A stretch of DNA of 53,613 nt from Perkinsus marinus ATCC 50983 (lineage: Eukaryota; Perkinsozoa; Perkinsida; Perkinsidae): NCBI RefSeq assembly GCF_000006405.1, contig NW_003202153.1:62845-116457 (forward strand), read 5' to 3'. The position numbers and the translations under genes were made by a program. Below the pieces are notes generated by a model. It had not been told where the DNA came from. It searched no databases and saw only the letters and a program-made list of their open reading frames with translations. Position 1 is the stretch's first letter. The number at the start of each line of letters is the position of its first letter. This document shows positions 1 to 11,619 of this stretch, piece after piece.

Positions 1-53
1 GGAAACTCCCGAGGTCAGCTGAGGAACGTCAGCGTATATACATTCCAACACTG
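1..53 (+). repeat. Family A MITE, truncated by window edge
   Basis: This is the right-hand end of the family A repeat. It shows the diagnostic block GAGGTCAGCTGAGG followed by CATTCCAACACTG. The left part lies outside the window. Compare the full copies at 4722-4902 and 8591-8749. Confidence 0.8.
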
Positions 54-399
54 GGGCCTACAGCTTCTCCTCTCCTTTGGAACCCTCCCTATCGCTGTTT
101 CTAACACCAACAGTGACGAGCTTGTCGTGGCTCAGAGAATCTTCCAACGATACTGTTTTCTGATGGGCTACAAAGGCCTCAAAAACCGATTTATGTACCT
201 ACCACATTTCCGTCACATCCTGCCTTATACTACCCTTCCCCACTACTACCAATGCCTGTGCTCTCAGTCCCGGGAACAGCACTCTATTCCTCAACGGCAG
301 TACAAAAACCATTGACCCAGCTTCGCTCCGCCTCAACCCGCCAGAAGAACCTCCTCCTTCCCCCTCCACTGCCCGAGCCTTCCCTCTAGGAGCAGTCAT
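54..399 (-). CDS. LON substrate-binding domain protein, N-terminal part (runs off left edge)
   Basis: The ATG at 399 opens a frame starting MTAPRGKARAVEG. After a Gly/Ser-rich linker comes VFVLPLRNRVLFPG and then ALVVVGKGSI, the signature start of the LON N-terminal domain (PLRN-x-VLFPG followed by a V-G-x-x-S-I strand). A second exon near 75-165 reads DKLVTVGVRNSD, which fits the next strand of that domain. The exon join between about 165 and 205 is not resolved, and the rest of the gene is outside the window beyond a family A repeat. It could be a Lon protease (the lack of an obvious presequence would suit a peroxisomal type) or a cereblon-like LON-domain protein. The ATPase and protease parts are not visible. 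Confidence 0.55.
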
Positions 400-1513
400 T
401 AGGAATGTCAACTTCACATAGTCGTTGTACACCATACCACTCCAAGCACACTTTATGGTCACCAGTGAACAACTCAACATTGTGAAACAAAAACCACTAT
501 TCTCAGCACATACCATCACCAGTGCTAATATATATCTTTGCTTTCCTCAGTTCATCTCAACAGCTGCCTCGTTACATCTTGGAGATTCACCCACGACTTG
601 CAGACACCTAGAAATTACAAACAATGTTCTTCTGCATCTTCCCCCTATTTTTCCAATGGAATGGGATGGGAGGGTCCAAATAGTTTTTTGCCAAACTCTC
701 TCCCTCACGGCTAGTCTAAGCATAGGCCCCGAGTGAGCATGCGTGCTGCTCTGCTTATAGTGCACGCGTGCACATCTCTGTCCCAACTAGGCACAAATAA
801 CTTCAAGAGTGCAATGATAACCATTCTCAGTTACTCTAAATAGATGAGTGAGAATGCTAAGCTCACAGTGGTGTATACAGAGTGACTCAGCTAAAGAGAC
901 ATAATGCTCAACTACTGCCCGATTACAGAACATAACATCTCACAGATCATCTCGATTGACTACTGCCGAAGACGTTGAGCAGGGAATCCGCAAGAAATAC
1001 TCCTCATAATTTCCATATTGTCATCAACACACGCAGTTGACCATGCACGTATTTTTCATCACTTCGAGTACCACAGGCATGCACCCGTCCCCTCCCTGCG
1101 ATACACCAAGTGCGGTGCTATATGGTGACCTCTTAGTAATTTCTAATAATGCCATTACCGATTTTTCTGCCGTTTACCATACCATCTTTCCACCACATCT
1201 CGCTCACTGAAACCCTCCAGTCAACTATCAAACTTCCCCTCCTTCGATCGGCCAGGAGCTTCCTTCCTTCGACAACAACAACAATACTCAAACTCAACAC
1301 CTACCCTCTGGAGGAGACACTCGAAATGTATCTCGTAGCATAAGGCAACCAGAATCGATACCAACGAGGCCAGCAATGCGGACCTCCTTCGTATCTTCAC
1401 CCATCACTATTCGCTACATTCCTCCCGTCCCTCCGAATACCAAAATACCAACATGATGGTGACACCAGCAGTGTCACCATCCCAATGTTACATACAACAA
1501 AATACATACGGAA
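400..1513. other. Intergenic, no supported gene; holds a family A fragment at about 1001-1062
   Basis: This lies between the LON-domain start and the 3' end of the CAF1-like gene. Only short uninformative frames are present. The stretch at about 1001-1062 matches the inner end of family A on the minus strand (CACGCAGTTGACCATGCACG). Nothing else is recognised. Confidence 0.5.
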
Positions 1514-3300
1514 TCAGCTCCGCACTCCCCGACGGTGACCTCCTATCCCAACATCCTTCCCTCCCCCTGAGATCCCCATGGGTCTCTCCCTACGCCGACG
1601 ATAGTGACTTGACGCCACATCTGGTAGCTGTACGCATCCCCAATGCATAAACGGTTGCCCTCTCTTCAGAGGCGCCGGTAACCACTTGCGTGTACCAATG
1701 GGTGGCGGCGGCGGCCCTTTATAACTAATAACCCCACACATAGGAGGAGGGGCCCCATTCGGATACTTGGGGTGCCGAAGTGGATGCTTATAGCGAGGCG
1801 GCCCTTCCTCCTCTCCACGATCAACCGGTGACGCGTTAGAGCCCGAAGTCGAACGAGCATCTAGAGGAGGTGGACGGCCAGGGGGTGGTGGAGGCGGCGT
1901 TTGGACAACTCCATTCGGCTGTTCCTTCTTCATAGCGGGTGTCGTGATGGCATCAGCAGAACCTTCTTTGTTCTCACTGGTCGCCTCCTCATATTCTGCC
2001 TCCACTTCCGTCCTCAGCTTCACGCGCCACGAAATTACCTCCTCTCCTTTATCTTGCCACACCGATGCAGGACTCTCTAAATTCAACGCAGAGAACTCCT
2101 CTAAACCAAATTGAGATTTCCTCCTTATCTCCTTGCCGCCACCACCACTCGCTAGCCACCACTTCGTCGTAGTCGCCCTCCTCTGCATAGCAGAAAAAGG
2201 GAGCACTGCTGGAGGCGGCTCGGAAGAGTCGTCGGAAGAGGAACTCATCATTCTACCACTTCTGCCATCATATCGGAAGAAGTTCTCAAGAAGTGTTAAA
2301 GTGGACGGCGTTTCAACCTCCAAATTAGCCTTCTCCGATGATGCGCATGCGTGCGGAGCCCCTCCTCCACGAGACATACCCATACCACACCTCGACGAAC
2401 CTCTCCTGATTAGCCTCATATCCCAGATGTGAGGGAAGTACTCATAACACATCTCCGAGAACTCCACTTCAGCCTTCGGTAGAGCCTGGCCGGACAGCAT
2501 TTTCACCAACCCGGCGAATAGGAAACCACCACTCGCAGTTATCCACGTCACATCAGGCGACAACACCAGGCCGCTTCCCGTGATAAGCTCCGAGAATCTC
2601 TCCACGCTCACGCCCCGCTTCAGATGCGCCTTCAAGTCAATGCCGGCACCTCCCTTCTTTGTAGGTTCCCTCAGCAGCTTCAACGTCTCGGCGCAATAAA
2701 TATCCTTCCGAACGTCGAAGTGAAAATTGATTTTCCACACACAAGCTGGGGGCGGCCGGTCACTTCCATTCGCCCTTCGAACGTCTCCAGGATGCCCAGC
2801 CACTTCGCCGTTCTTATTAGAAAATGCCAGACTTAGTTGTAGTATTTTTACGAGGCTCATATTAGTTCTGATAATCTCATAATTTCTCTCCGTATCATTT
2901 TTGAACGGACCTAAGCATAAACAACAGCCGCTACCGTCACGTGCCCTTTAATGCCATTACCAGTGGGCCTTGCCACCACCCCCGGGAAGCATCCATCTAC
3001 TGCTATATAGGGGTACTCCTCCACCAACTTCTCCATCACTCGCAACTCATGTTCAACGTCATTCGCCCAAACCTCCCTAACATAGTAGGAGTCGCACGCC
3101 GAGGAGGAGGATGACAGCGACGATTCCAATTCAGTTGTCCACTCGATGGAGCTCGACTCGGAATGTTCTTCTCCTGCCACCTTGGCCATACGCCCTCCCT
3201 TGCCACCACAGGGACCTCTTTTGGATGTCTGCGTCGCTCCGCTTGTTTGATTGGAATTTTTCCGAGGCGTATTAGGAGATCGCAGGGGATGTCGTCGCAT
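1514..3300 (-). CDS. CAF1-family (CCR4-NOT) deadenylase homologue, probably catalytically dead
   Basis: There are two exons (3300-2961 and 2910-1514) joined by a 50 nt GT-AG intron at 2960-2911. The join restores the family sequence ARPTG then FKNDTERNYEIIRTN. The CAF1/CNOT7 fold is clear: EVWANDVEHELRVMEKLV, FPGVVARP, VKILQLSLAFSNKNGE, VWKINFHFDV, GVSVERFSELITGSGLVL and KAEVEFSEMCYEYFPHIWD. The enzyme normally has DEDD-type metal-binding residues. The first motif, DTEFPG in active proteins, is DGCFPG here, so Asp is kept and Glu is Cys. The second Asp (SGYDFGYL) aligns with a Leu in GGFLFAGL. No counterpart of the third motif (SGSDSLLT) is seen. After about residue 270 the domain gives way to a roughly 280-residue Ser/Pro-rich tail with polyproline runs. 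The tail stays open to 1514. Inferred role: a non-catalytic CAF1 paralogue acting as a scaffold in mRNA decay or translation control. Confidence 0.9.
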
Positions 3301-4401
3301 AGATCAATGTGAAGCGAAATTGTAACTCTAATGTTGACTTCAACCCTACCCACGACTGACTACCCCGAGCAATGAACAGACACATTATCAGTAATCTTGC
3401 AATCTTGCATCCACTAGCAATTCCTCAATATCAACAGCAAGCCGTAGCATTCACGTTACTAACGAGAATCGACGCCTGATCTGTTGACCATTAGCGTGGG
3501 GGAGACCTAACGTGTAACCAATGAGTTGTATAAAAGATGGTATAGACAACTCTATTAAGTTTGCCATATTAATATCGACGCTGTGCCCCCTTTTATTGAC
3601 TCTAGTGTCATCATAAGCAGCTCGACGGTCGTCAGCACCTCCAAAACCTCTCCTGACCATCAGAATAGGGGGACGCAACAGCCTTTAATCGATCTCGTCC
3701 TCAGTCTAGCAAACCGTCAATCAAGTTCGATTCTCTTCAGTGGACTTAACTGTTAGACTAGCTATGATTTACTACGTAGTTGTCAAGGACTGCGCCCCAG
3801 CGTCCGGAAGAAAATAGACAATTCTGCTGAGTGAACATCCTATACGCGTGAGAACCTTTGTAACGCAACTGCAGCGTCTATCTATATAAACAGTTGACGT
3901 CGATGTCCGCTCCAGGAGCTCATCAATTCGAAGTTCAATTTACGGATGTAGTTTCTGAAAGAGATCGTATTGGAACTTCAGAATCAGAATCATTGGCGAC
4001 GTACCCATCGTGCTGGCCTGTAGATAAGCGAGTTGGAAGAGAACCGCATGAGAGATTGCTTCCACACTGTAGCTTCCGGATGCAACATGCAAAGTGTATG
4101 CGATCGATAGATGACTCGTGAACGGTTAGCATAGGCGGTTTGTTCTCTCATGCTTCGGGTCATGCATGTCTTCTCAGTCTTTTACCATCGGAGGATCTCA
4201 GTGGCCGTTCCCGACTATCAGCAACACAACAGTTTCACTGTGTCTAGAGAGCTAATGCGAATACAGTGATGACCACGTCCATGTTCAAGGATTGGTCCCA
4301 GCGTACCTATCAGTGAGCCCACTATGTGTATAAATACATTAATTAATATCGAGATTATATTCTATAACCATGGGTGTATTCTTATACGTTAACCTATTTA
4401 T
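3301..4401. other. Intergenic, no supported gene
   Basis: This lies between the start of the CAF1-like gene and the 3' end of the dynein light chain gene. Frames at 3451-3678 (-) and 3894-4121 (+) match nothing I know and have no convincing splice context. The 4330-4440 part is AT-rich and probably belongs to the 3' flank of the dynein light chain gene. Confidence 0.4.
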
Positions 4402-5163
4402 TTATTTTTGTTTATATACTATTAGTTCTATTTCTATTAAATACCAGAGGAAGCTATGGCCTACTGTGACGGAGCCATCAGCTGAGGAGTCCCAGTGGCA
4501 CGTCGCCGAGTGGTGCAATCTGATTTAGATAATACAGCGTCGTCCACCACCACCGTAAGTGGGACCTACCCCGCACCTTTCTCTTGAATTGTAACAGACA
4601 CTACGTACTTGAAGTTGTCGCTCGCTTCCTGAAAGCGCATTTGTACGGACAACAACGCCCATCAGCAATTGTGACCAGAGCTACTTTATCGTCCGAATGG
4701 GCCATGCGCCATTCTAGGGCAGCATGGTAAAATATGCACACGGTCAACTACATGTGTTGAGGACAATATAAAACCTTGAGGGATTTTTCAGAGATTCTCA
4801 TTGATTCCTGTACATATCTACCGAATTCGTATGTAAACTTCTATAATTAGTGAGCCAACGCCTGAGCTTAGCTGAGGAAAGCGATCACATATTCCAACAC
4901 TGTTCTTGGGTCGACTACGGCAGAGTGCGGCCTGATGCCTACTTTCAGCTTGGACACTATTTTGAGCCCTATCTGATCTGCCCATTCCTGCGCCTTTTTA
5001 GCATCATACTCATCATCAGTCTTGATGGTTGCCTTGAGGACTTGAAGGATCTACAGAAACGCGACTGACGCCCGCAGCCTCAAGTGTCCATGTAGCCTCT
5101 ACAGCTTACCAAGTCGGTGGTGACGTCCTCCATGCCGACAAACGAAGTGATCTCCTGGACCAT
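4402..5163 (-). CDS. Dynein light chain, Tctex-type
   Basis: Four exons (5163-5110, 5050-4943, 4628-4570, 4519-4402) give about 112 residues, the usual length of the DYNLT family. Visible family features are ILQVLKATIKTDDEYDAKKA then QEWADQIG in the helices, NFKYVVSVTIQEKGAG in the central strand, and LHHSATCHWDSSADGS, matching the Tctex LHTASSCFWD-type strand. These proteins dimerise and bind dynein intermediate chain and cargo in cytoplasmic or axonemal dynein. Codon phases agree at every junction. The last residues (VGHSFLWYLIEIELIVYKQK) differ from the usual C-terminus and read into AT-rich DNA, so the last coding bases are less sure. Intron 2 (4629-4942, 314 nt) is long because it holds a family A MITE. 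Confidence 0.9.
4722..4902 (+). repeat. Family A hAT-like MITE in dynein light chain intron
   Basis: A full copy of about 181 bp runs from CAGCATGG to CCAACACTG. The flanks TTCTAGGG (left) and TTCTTGGG (right) agree at 7 of 8 bases, which I read as an 8 bp target duplication. It contains the family core (CGTATGTAAACTTC and TTAGCTGAGG). Confidence 0.85.
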
Positions 5164-5660
5164 AGCAAGAAGGACCAACTGGATGATATCAAATCAACGA
5201 GCTCCGTAACGTACACGAAATATTCTGCTTCTGTTCGAGATTAGAAAACGAAGTTGTTCCATGTATGTTATTGGACAATAGACATTCAACAATACTATGG
5301 TGGAGTGTTCGGGGTGAACCAGCAAGCGAGTAAAGTTGAATGCCGTTCATTTCAGACTTCGTCGAGGGCTTTGGGCTAACGATCACCAATAGCAATAAGA
5401 GAGTATAATAGGGAATATTGGAGCTCCAGAATCCGGTGGAGCCTAGGACTGAACGAAGTCGTCGACTACGACAGAATCGTCCAACTACGGTGCACAATAT
5501 CAAATTCGACAACCAACGGCCCGAGCTGACCATACGTCCACGTATGGTATGATTTGTTGTGATACGAAGCCACAGGGCTCGCAGCAATTCTCGTTGCATG
5601 AGAAAACGAAGACAATAATGTCGTTACGCCACTACTGTCCTACTTGAGGACACAACGAAT
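5164..5660. other. Intergenic, no supported gene
   Basis: This is upstream of the dynein light chain start. A 136-codon frame on the minus strand (5189-5599) resembles no family I know. Confidence 0.4.
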
Positions 5661-5839
5661 GGGAAAATACCCACATGTGCAACTATGTGGCACATAGTAT
5701 GTGCACTAGTTGGTGGAAATTGTGGGAAAATTCCTATTGGTTTCTGTACATTTACACTCAAATTCGTATATAAACTCCTACAATTAGGAATAAAACTCCT
5801 GAGCTCAGCTGAGTAAAGCGAACATATACTCCAACACTG
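5661..5839 (+). repeat. Family A hAT-like MITE
   Basis: This copy has the family core TTCGTATATAAACTCC, GAGCTCAGCTGAG and the end CCAACACTG. The left terminal CAGTGTGG is not recognisable. Confidence 0.8.
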
Positions 5840-5948
5840 CTGTCACCATCGATGTATTGACAAACTGCCAACTCGAAGCATGAGCAGACACATACACGCT
5901 TGCCACAGGACAACGACTTCCTTCACCATGTCCAGACATGCTAGAGGA

Positions 5949-8439
5949 CTAACTCCGACCACAGGAGACAACTTGGCTTCCATTCTTCACGAGAACCTTC
6001 TCAATGGGTTCTAAGGAGGATACAACAAGTTGGCGATGCCTCCACGCATGAGTGCCACCAAACGGCTTGCCATCAATTCCAAGCCCATGGCAGCTAACAG
6101 CCGGGCGCGCGAGAAAATGAAGGGGACAGACCGGCCCTGCTGTCCTACACTGCTTGGAGCTGTTGGACAATTTTGCTGAATTCGGTGTGTTTCGCTCCGT
6201 CTGATGTCCATCATTTGTGTTGATCTTTGCTGTTTCCAATAGATGATCCTTAACCTCGAGCTCAGCTTGCAGGTCCGCCAACTTTCTCTCCAGCGTGCTC
6301 ACTCTCCGCCTCAAACTAGCATTCTCCTCCTGCCAGGAAAAAACCGATCTCGTCGAATTTCATTTTCAAGAAAATTCTCAAGTCGTTTTCAGAATCCAAA
6401 AGCTCTCAATATACACTCACCATGACCCTAGCCACTTCCTTAGCATTGTAGTTGTTGCTTGCAGACGCAGTGTCGAGCACCTTACTGCAGGCCTCAATCG
6501 GTTCCCCCTGGAGCACAGGCGCTCCTTCCCTTCCTGCAGCTTTCTGAGCTCTACGCGCCACTAGCGCTACCTAGAGCACAACAAGCCTATACACGACAAG
6601 GATGGCAACTCAACGATGCCACCCTGGGATCGCCTCTTGCCGCTTCCAGCTGCTCCGTACTTAGTCGCCTCACCTGAACAGGAGCAGATACGCTAAATGA
6701 CTAATCGGAGAGGGCCCTACCGGGTACGACATTGAAGGCCCTCCCCCTCTCGCCACGACAGTAGATGTTGCCGGAGGCGGTGGTCCCGCCAAGCTGGGAG
6801 CAGGTGGTCCTCGAGCAGTGCAAAGCAGCAGGTCCGACAGGGAGTTCATACCTGACAAAACGACCTCTATAGAATGCAGTGCCCCCCAGACTAGTGCCTA
6901 GACACCTTGCATTGGAAGCGATGTGATGGACAATCTAGGGGTGTCCTCTGGGGTCTGCAGCCTCTGAGCGTAAGTGTGAAGACCTGAACAACAGCAATCA
7001 CGTCGCGGACCAGTCTATACACTACCGTTACCTTGAGTGCTTCCCTCAGTAGAGACCCCTCCAGCTAGCAACGCCGCGGTTGAACTGGAAGCCCGCTGAA
7101 GAGTGGTGGAAAAGCTCTGAAAGGCTTATTCTCGTCTCGAGAGCTCCTATGTCTGTTACCTGCACTTTGTACATGCCCCCAGTAGCTTGAGGCTGCGGCA
7201 AGAAATGCTGCATTAAGAGCGGTGACGGCAGCGAGAACGTCCCGGATGGACCGCCCTGACTCGGCGGGACGTTGACAGCCTTCGGGGCGTAAACCGAAAA
7301 CTGACAATAGGAACAATGATCACTACGTAATGGTGACACCTCACTCCTCGAGCCTGCCTGTCGTCACCGCTCCCGGTAATCACTTGCTGAGATATGCACT
7401 ACTACCACACCCAAGCGACCAAAGCCACCCTTACCATTGCAGGCTCCGCTGCCAGCGCTGATGGAACAGCAGCACCTAGTACAGAGCCACGGGCGTTGTA
7501 CTGAGTTAGACTTGCCCGGGAGGTGGAAGGCGGCAACACCGGAGTGGTTTCGGGGAGCATGGACGAAAATAATAACACTATAAAAGTGACAACAGCTGGC
7601 CTCGGCAAAGACAAAAAATGTCGACAAGACGATAGTCAAAGTAATAGTGACAAGAGGTAGCATGCACGTCGATGACTTAGAAAGAGTAGCGCTGGGAAGC
7701 CGGGTCGTCAAACCTGAGCAATGGCAAGTCGAACACTACCTTCCATAGGGAAGGTATCCCACTCGCTGCTGGAATATGGCATCCTCGACGTTGATAGGAT
7801 CGTCAGTATGGACGGCGCCCCCGCGGTGGTCTCTTCCCTAAAGACGAAACAGGATTCAAGCGCGAGGGTCTTCACATAGAGTGGACAGTACTGAGCCTAA
7901 GCGGCCCGATTTCGTGTATCAAAACTGCCATCTCTGAAGACTACATTACTCAACTACTGTATTTAGTTCCCCAACACGGAGATAGGTAGTACTAGCAAGA
8001 CCTTCCCCAAACGGCGTTAACCCCAAACGCCCCCGACTGCGCCCATCATTTCGCAGCCTCTACAGCAAGTGCCACTCACAGCTGTTGCTTACCCTCAGGC
8101 TCTCAGCTATCCCCTCAACAACCTCGGCTATCCTTCTCATATCCCGTCGGGTCGACTCCAATTCTCGCTCGAAACGGCTAAGCTGCGTCAACCAGCACTT
8201 CAGCACAGCTAACTCCGGTCTTCCGGTCCACCCTACCCGATCAAGGACAGCCGCATAGTGAGCTGTCTCCGCCGCCTTGGTATCTTCCAGTTCCCTCAAG
8301 TACTGCCCTTCAGAAGAACCGACCCTAGCCGCACCTGATCGAAGAATAGCCAGCGAATGGTGACTGTCGACTTACCAGCTTTCGATGCCTCTATCTCGGC
8401 TTCTAGCGGGTCGAAATCATTATCAGGAACCACCCGCAT
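5949..8439 (-). CDS. Multi-exon protein with Pro-rich middle and C-terminal coiled coil (function unknown)
   Basis: About ten exons can be chained. The N-terminus is MRVVPDNDFDPLEAEIEASK, followed after a 40 nt intron by GQYLRELEDTKAAETAHYAA and RFERELESTRRDMRRI, a helical and charged region. Middle exons are Ser/Pro-rich (PPSQGGPSGTFSLPSP, GPPAPSLAGPPPPAT). The C-terminal exon carries a heptad-like coiled coil (ENASLRRRVSTLERKLADL then QAELEVKDHLLE). Several introns are only 25-50 nt and have clean GT-AG ends (for example 8373 to about 8335, and GTAACAGACATAG near 7160). The Pro-rich plus coiled-coil layout recalls cytoskeletal scaffolds such as formins, but no FH2 domain is visible. The frame may extend upstream of 8439 towards a MITE that ends at 8591. 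I do not assign a function. Confidence 0.6.
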
Positions 8440-8590
8440 CACAGAGGCTCTTCCACTGCTGGCATAAGATGCTGAGAAAACAGGTTAATCAAAGTGGAAG
8501 TGGCAGTCCCTACCTCGGCGATTGCGGAAAACCGACGCTCTAGTTGGGAAGGACCTGACAAGGGGCTAAGCGGGGGCCAGCAGTCCCAGG

Positions 8591-8749
8591 AGCAGTGTGG
8601 AAAAATATGCACATGCTCAGCTGCATGTGTGAAAATTTCGAGGGAATTCTTATTGGTTTCTGTGCACTTCTCCTCTAATTCGTATATAAACTCCTATAAT
8701 CAGTGAGGAAACTCCTGAGCTGAAGAGAGCGACCATATATCCCAACACT
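8591..8749 (+). repeat. Family A hAT-like MITE
   Basis: A near-complete copy runs from CAGTGTGG to CCCAACACT. It sits just upstream of the coiled-coil gene, and a family B element starts only 30 bp further right. Confidence 0.85.
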
Positions 8750-8778
8750 CCGAGAGAGCGTGTACATCAGCAGTATTA

Positions 8779-8884
8779 ATGGAGTTTCACCCACTATATG
8801 AAAAACACTAGTGAGAAACATATCTCACGAATATCGCGTTTTTCACAGAGTTTTACGCCACTTCGCGTAAAACGGGTGTAACTA
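8779..8884 (+). repeat. Family B foldback MITE (right end truncated)
   Basis: It starts ATGGAGTTTCACCC after a TA dinucleotide and holds the family core CGAATATCGCGTTTTTCAC and the hairpin half CACTTCGCGTAAAACGGGTG. The final bases of the right inverted repeat are lost. Confidence 0.8.
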
Positions 8885-9027
8885 GGCACATACGCTGCTG
8901 AGATGCGAAACTTTTCGAACTGTCTGCCGGGTACCACACTGGTTGATACCAGGGCTCAGGCACTAACTGAACCTGCAGCTATACCCTTATACCGGCTATT
9001 ACTCGCCTGGTCGAAGGGGTGCTGTGC

Positions 9028-9183
9028 AAGAAGAAAAAAAGAAAAAGAAAAAGAAAAAGAAAAAGAAAAAGAAAAAGAAAAAGAAAAAGAAAAAGAAAAA
9101 GAAAAAGAAAAAGAAATAAAAAGAAAAAGAAATAAAAAGAAAAAGAAAAAGAAAAAGAAATAAAAAGAAATAAAAAGAAAAAG
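9028..9183 (+). repeat. (AAAAAG)n microsatellite with AAATAAAAAG variants
   Basis: About 155 bp of purine-only hexamer repeat lies 100 bp beyond the stop codon of the K+ channel gene. On the transcribed minus strand it is a long polypyrimidine tract in the gene's 3' flank. Confidence 0.95.
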
Positions 9184-9282
9184 ATGCGAACCCCACAACG
9201 GTTTCAAACTATGTTTCCTCCCAGTGCTATAGCAGGCAGCTGTAGGAATTTCCCACAGGCAGAAGATGCTATCACTAATGCC

Positions 9283-11362
9283 TTACATCTCAGGATTGAC
9301 CAGCTCGGGAAACAGGCAGCTGCAAAACTCATCAAATGAAATCTTCCCTTCACCATCAGCGTCAATAGTACTGAGGAAAACAAGCTACTACTACAGAGCG
9401 GCTACAACCTACCGGAAGAGACGCAGAATGCTGTGAGTCGGCATGCCCAGCCTGAAGTGGCGATTCAGCATGTGCTCGAACTCAGTAATGTCAATGACAC
9501 CCGAACCATCCTCGTCCATAGTCGCGAATACCTGTTCACACTCTCATGCTGAAACCATCTAACACTACGACTAACCTCGTAAAGTCGATCTCGCGTTATT
9601 CGCCTTCTTGAGAGCCTCTGCTGGATCTTGTCAATGATGAGGAGCTTGTCGCTAACCCGTATGCCATCACCAGGTCCCCTGCTCATAGCTGGACCTACCG
9701 GTCGGTCCAGACATCCCAAAAAGTTGACCCGACGATGTTCAACGGCAGGGCCATATAGGACGCGCCGACTATGATGAGCAAGGCTGAGATGGCCCGGCCT
9801 AACGACCATAATTTCATGGCGCGTGACGCTGTTGCCAGCCAGTACCTCCATCAGTTGCCGGAGCCGTATCACCATATCCCACAGTGCCTGGCATGATAAT
9901 CGAACCGAGGTCATTAGGGCGAGCGAGATCTCACTGATGGTGACTATAGAAAACCACATGGCATGAGGCAGAGAGGCGAAGGCAGCAGCAGGCCGGGCTG
10001 TGTCGGGCAAGGTAACGTCCTCCACCCAGTATATGATCGAGGCAAACCATGTTACCAGGAATATCAACATCAGCATGGGCACCTGAGGAGAGGGAAAGTT
10101 GGGCGCGCGCTTTTCTCAACCGCCACAGATTAGTTTGCTCGTTTCCTTTCAAAGGAATATTGAAAACCTCATGGCTGGTTGCACAAGAGCCGAAATAGAA
10201 TCTTCTTATCGAGCTGGGAAGGCCTACCCTGAGAGCGTCCATGCTGAGGGACAGGCTGATGACCAGAAGTCGCCAGCCAGTGCTGTAACGCGTCAGTTTC
10301 AGCATTCGCATAGCCGGCACTGATCAAGGGGTAACTCTATATACACACAGAAGGACTCACAAGGTAGAGGATGAGCTTGACGATCTCATTATCGGCCCTG
10401 TCGATGCCCACCCACACTGGGACGTACGGCAATACGACGATCATGTCCAGCGCGTTGTATCTGGCTCTGATCGCTTCTACCAAGGAACCCGCAGTCTTTC
10501 ACTACGGTTCCCACAGGGCTCGGAGGAGATGAGGAGACGTCGCCAAGCGCAGCTGAGTAGCACAGAAAGTCAGTTCCATAACCACAACCGTCGGAGTGTT
10601 CACTATATTCTTTCTGAATTTCAATAGTGCTCCCAGGATTGAGTTCCACATGTGAGATCCAATCCTGGGAGCGCTTCTGGAGCTCCGGAGGGGTCTAGTG
10701 AACACCACGTCGAGTGCTTGGCACTCACCACTATCTCCAAGAGGAAGATAACGTTGAAGACTGTCTCGGCAACCTCCAAGCCATCCCGAGTGTCGTAGGC
10801 CAACGTATCGGGAACAGGTAAAGTGACCAGCACCTGAACAGTGTATAGTATTGCATATAAAACGGGAGCACTCATTTTCCAAGAACTCAGAGGAACTAAG
10901 CCCGACCTAGTCCGGCAACAGGAATCACCAACACCGACGCGCCATACGACAAGTCGTACCGAAGTTATAACGCTGATGACAATAAGGATGTTGTACAGGC
11001 GGTAGACATTGAGGGTTATCCAGTGCAAGGAGGGCTCCTCTAGATGGGCATACACCATGTGGCGAGCACCTAAGCACCCCTTCTGGTTACAGTCCAAGGC
11101 CGGCACCGCCTCACTAGACTTGATAGGTAGGGTAAGCCCCTGCAGCCTCTGTAACCTCCTAGAAGCCCTCTTCTCCTCAGCGGCGCCCTCCTCACTAGAA
11201 GGCCCATCTAAGCACTCCTACATCACACAAGATTCGGCGTCTCCACCCCCTACCTATAGTCGAGTTCACTGCCCGCTCAGGAGGCCTCTTACAAGCCGAC
11301 ACCCTTACACCGCTGCCTCGCAGTCGCGATGGAGCGTGAGACGATCTTCTACTCGAATCAAT
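9283..11362 (-). CDS. Voltage-gated K+ channel with two C-terminal EF-hands
   Basis: A six-helix channel is spread over about ten exons. S1 reads LYNILIVISVITSVRLVV and S2 is near VAETVFNVIFLLEIVV. S3 is ALDMIVVLPYVPVWVG. S4 is RMLKLTRYSTGWRLLVISL, with spaced Arg/Lys. S5 is VPMLMLIFLVTWFASIIYW. The pore helix SLPHAMWFSIVTI is spliced over a roughly 45 nt intron to STVGYGDTAPATDG, the K+ selectivity filter. S6 is GRAISALLIIVGASYMALPL. The C-terminal tail has two canonical EF-hand loops, DEDGSGVIDITE and DADGEGKISFDE, with all Ca2+-ligand positions filled. The stop is at 9283-9285. The filter shows K+ selectivity and S4 shows voltage sensing. The EF-hands imply direct Ca2+ regulation at the membrane, as in known alveolate and plant-type Ca2+-regulated channels. 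The first exons, near 11200-11560, and the S2-S3 linker join near 10500-10700 are not resolved, so the true start is uncertain. Confidence 0.93.
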
Positions 11363-11619
11363 GTTCACAGCCCTTTATGCAGAAGACTGTAGCCATGCAT
11401 TAGCAATCGCTGAACCTCAATTTCGTGGCGCGTGAAAAAACCACCAGCACAACAGTACTCTCGATAAAAGTCATACCGGCACATCGTTGTTGATAAGAAT
11501 AGGACCGCCCAAACGGCGTGTTTTAGACAGAGGAGCGTCCCGAGGTTCAGCTTGGATCCTATGGGTTGAAAGATACCTACAAGATGCCCTCACTTCCCCA
11601 TAGTTCAGTGCTTGTCAAT

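Noticed and set aside
8903-9207. Lys/Glu-rich and Phe-rich frames over the (AAAAAG)n tract
   Set aside because: Artefacts of the microsatellite. No start or splice context, and no neighbouring coding sequence in frame.
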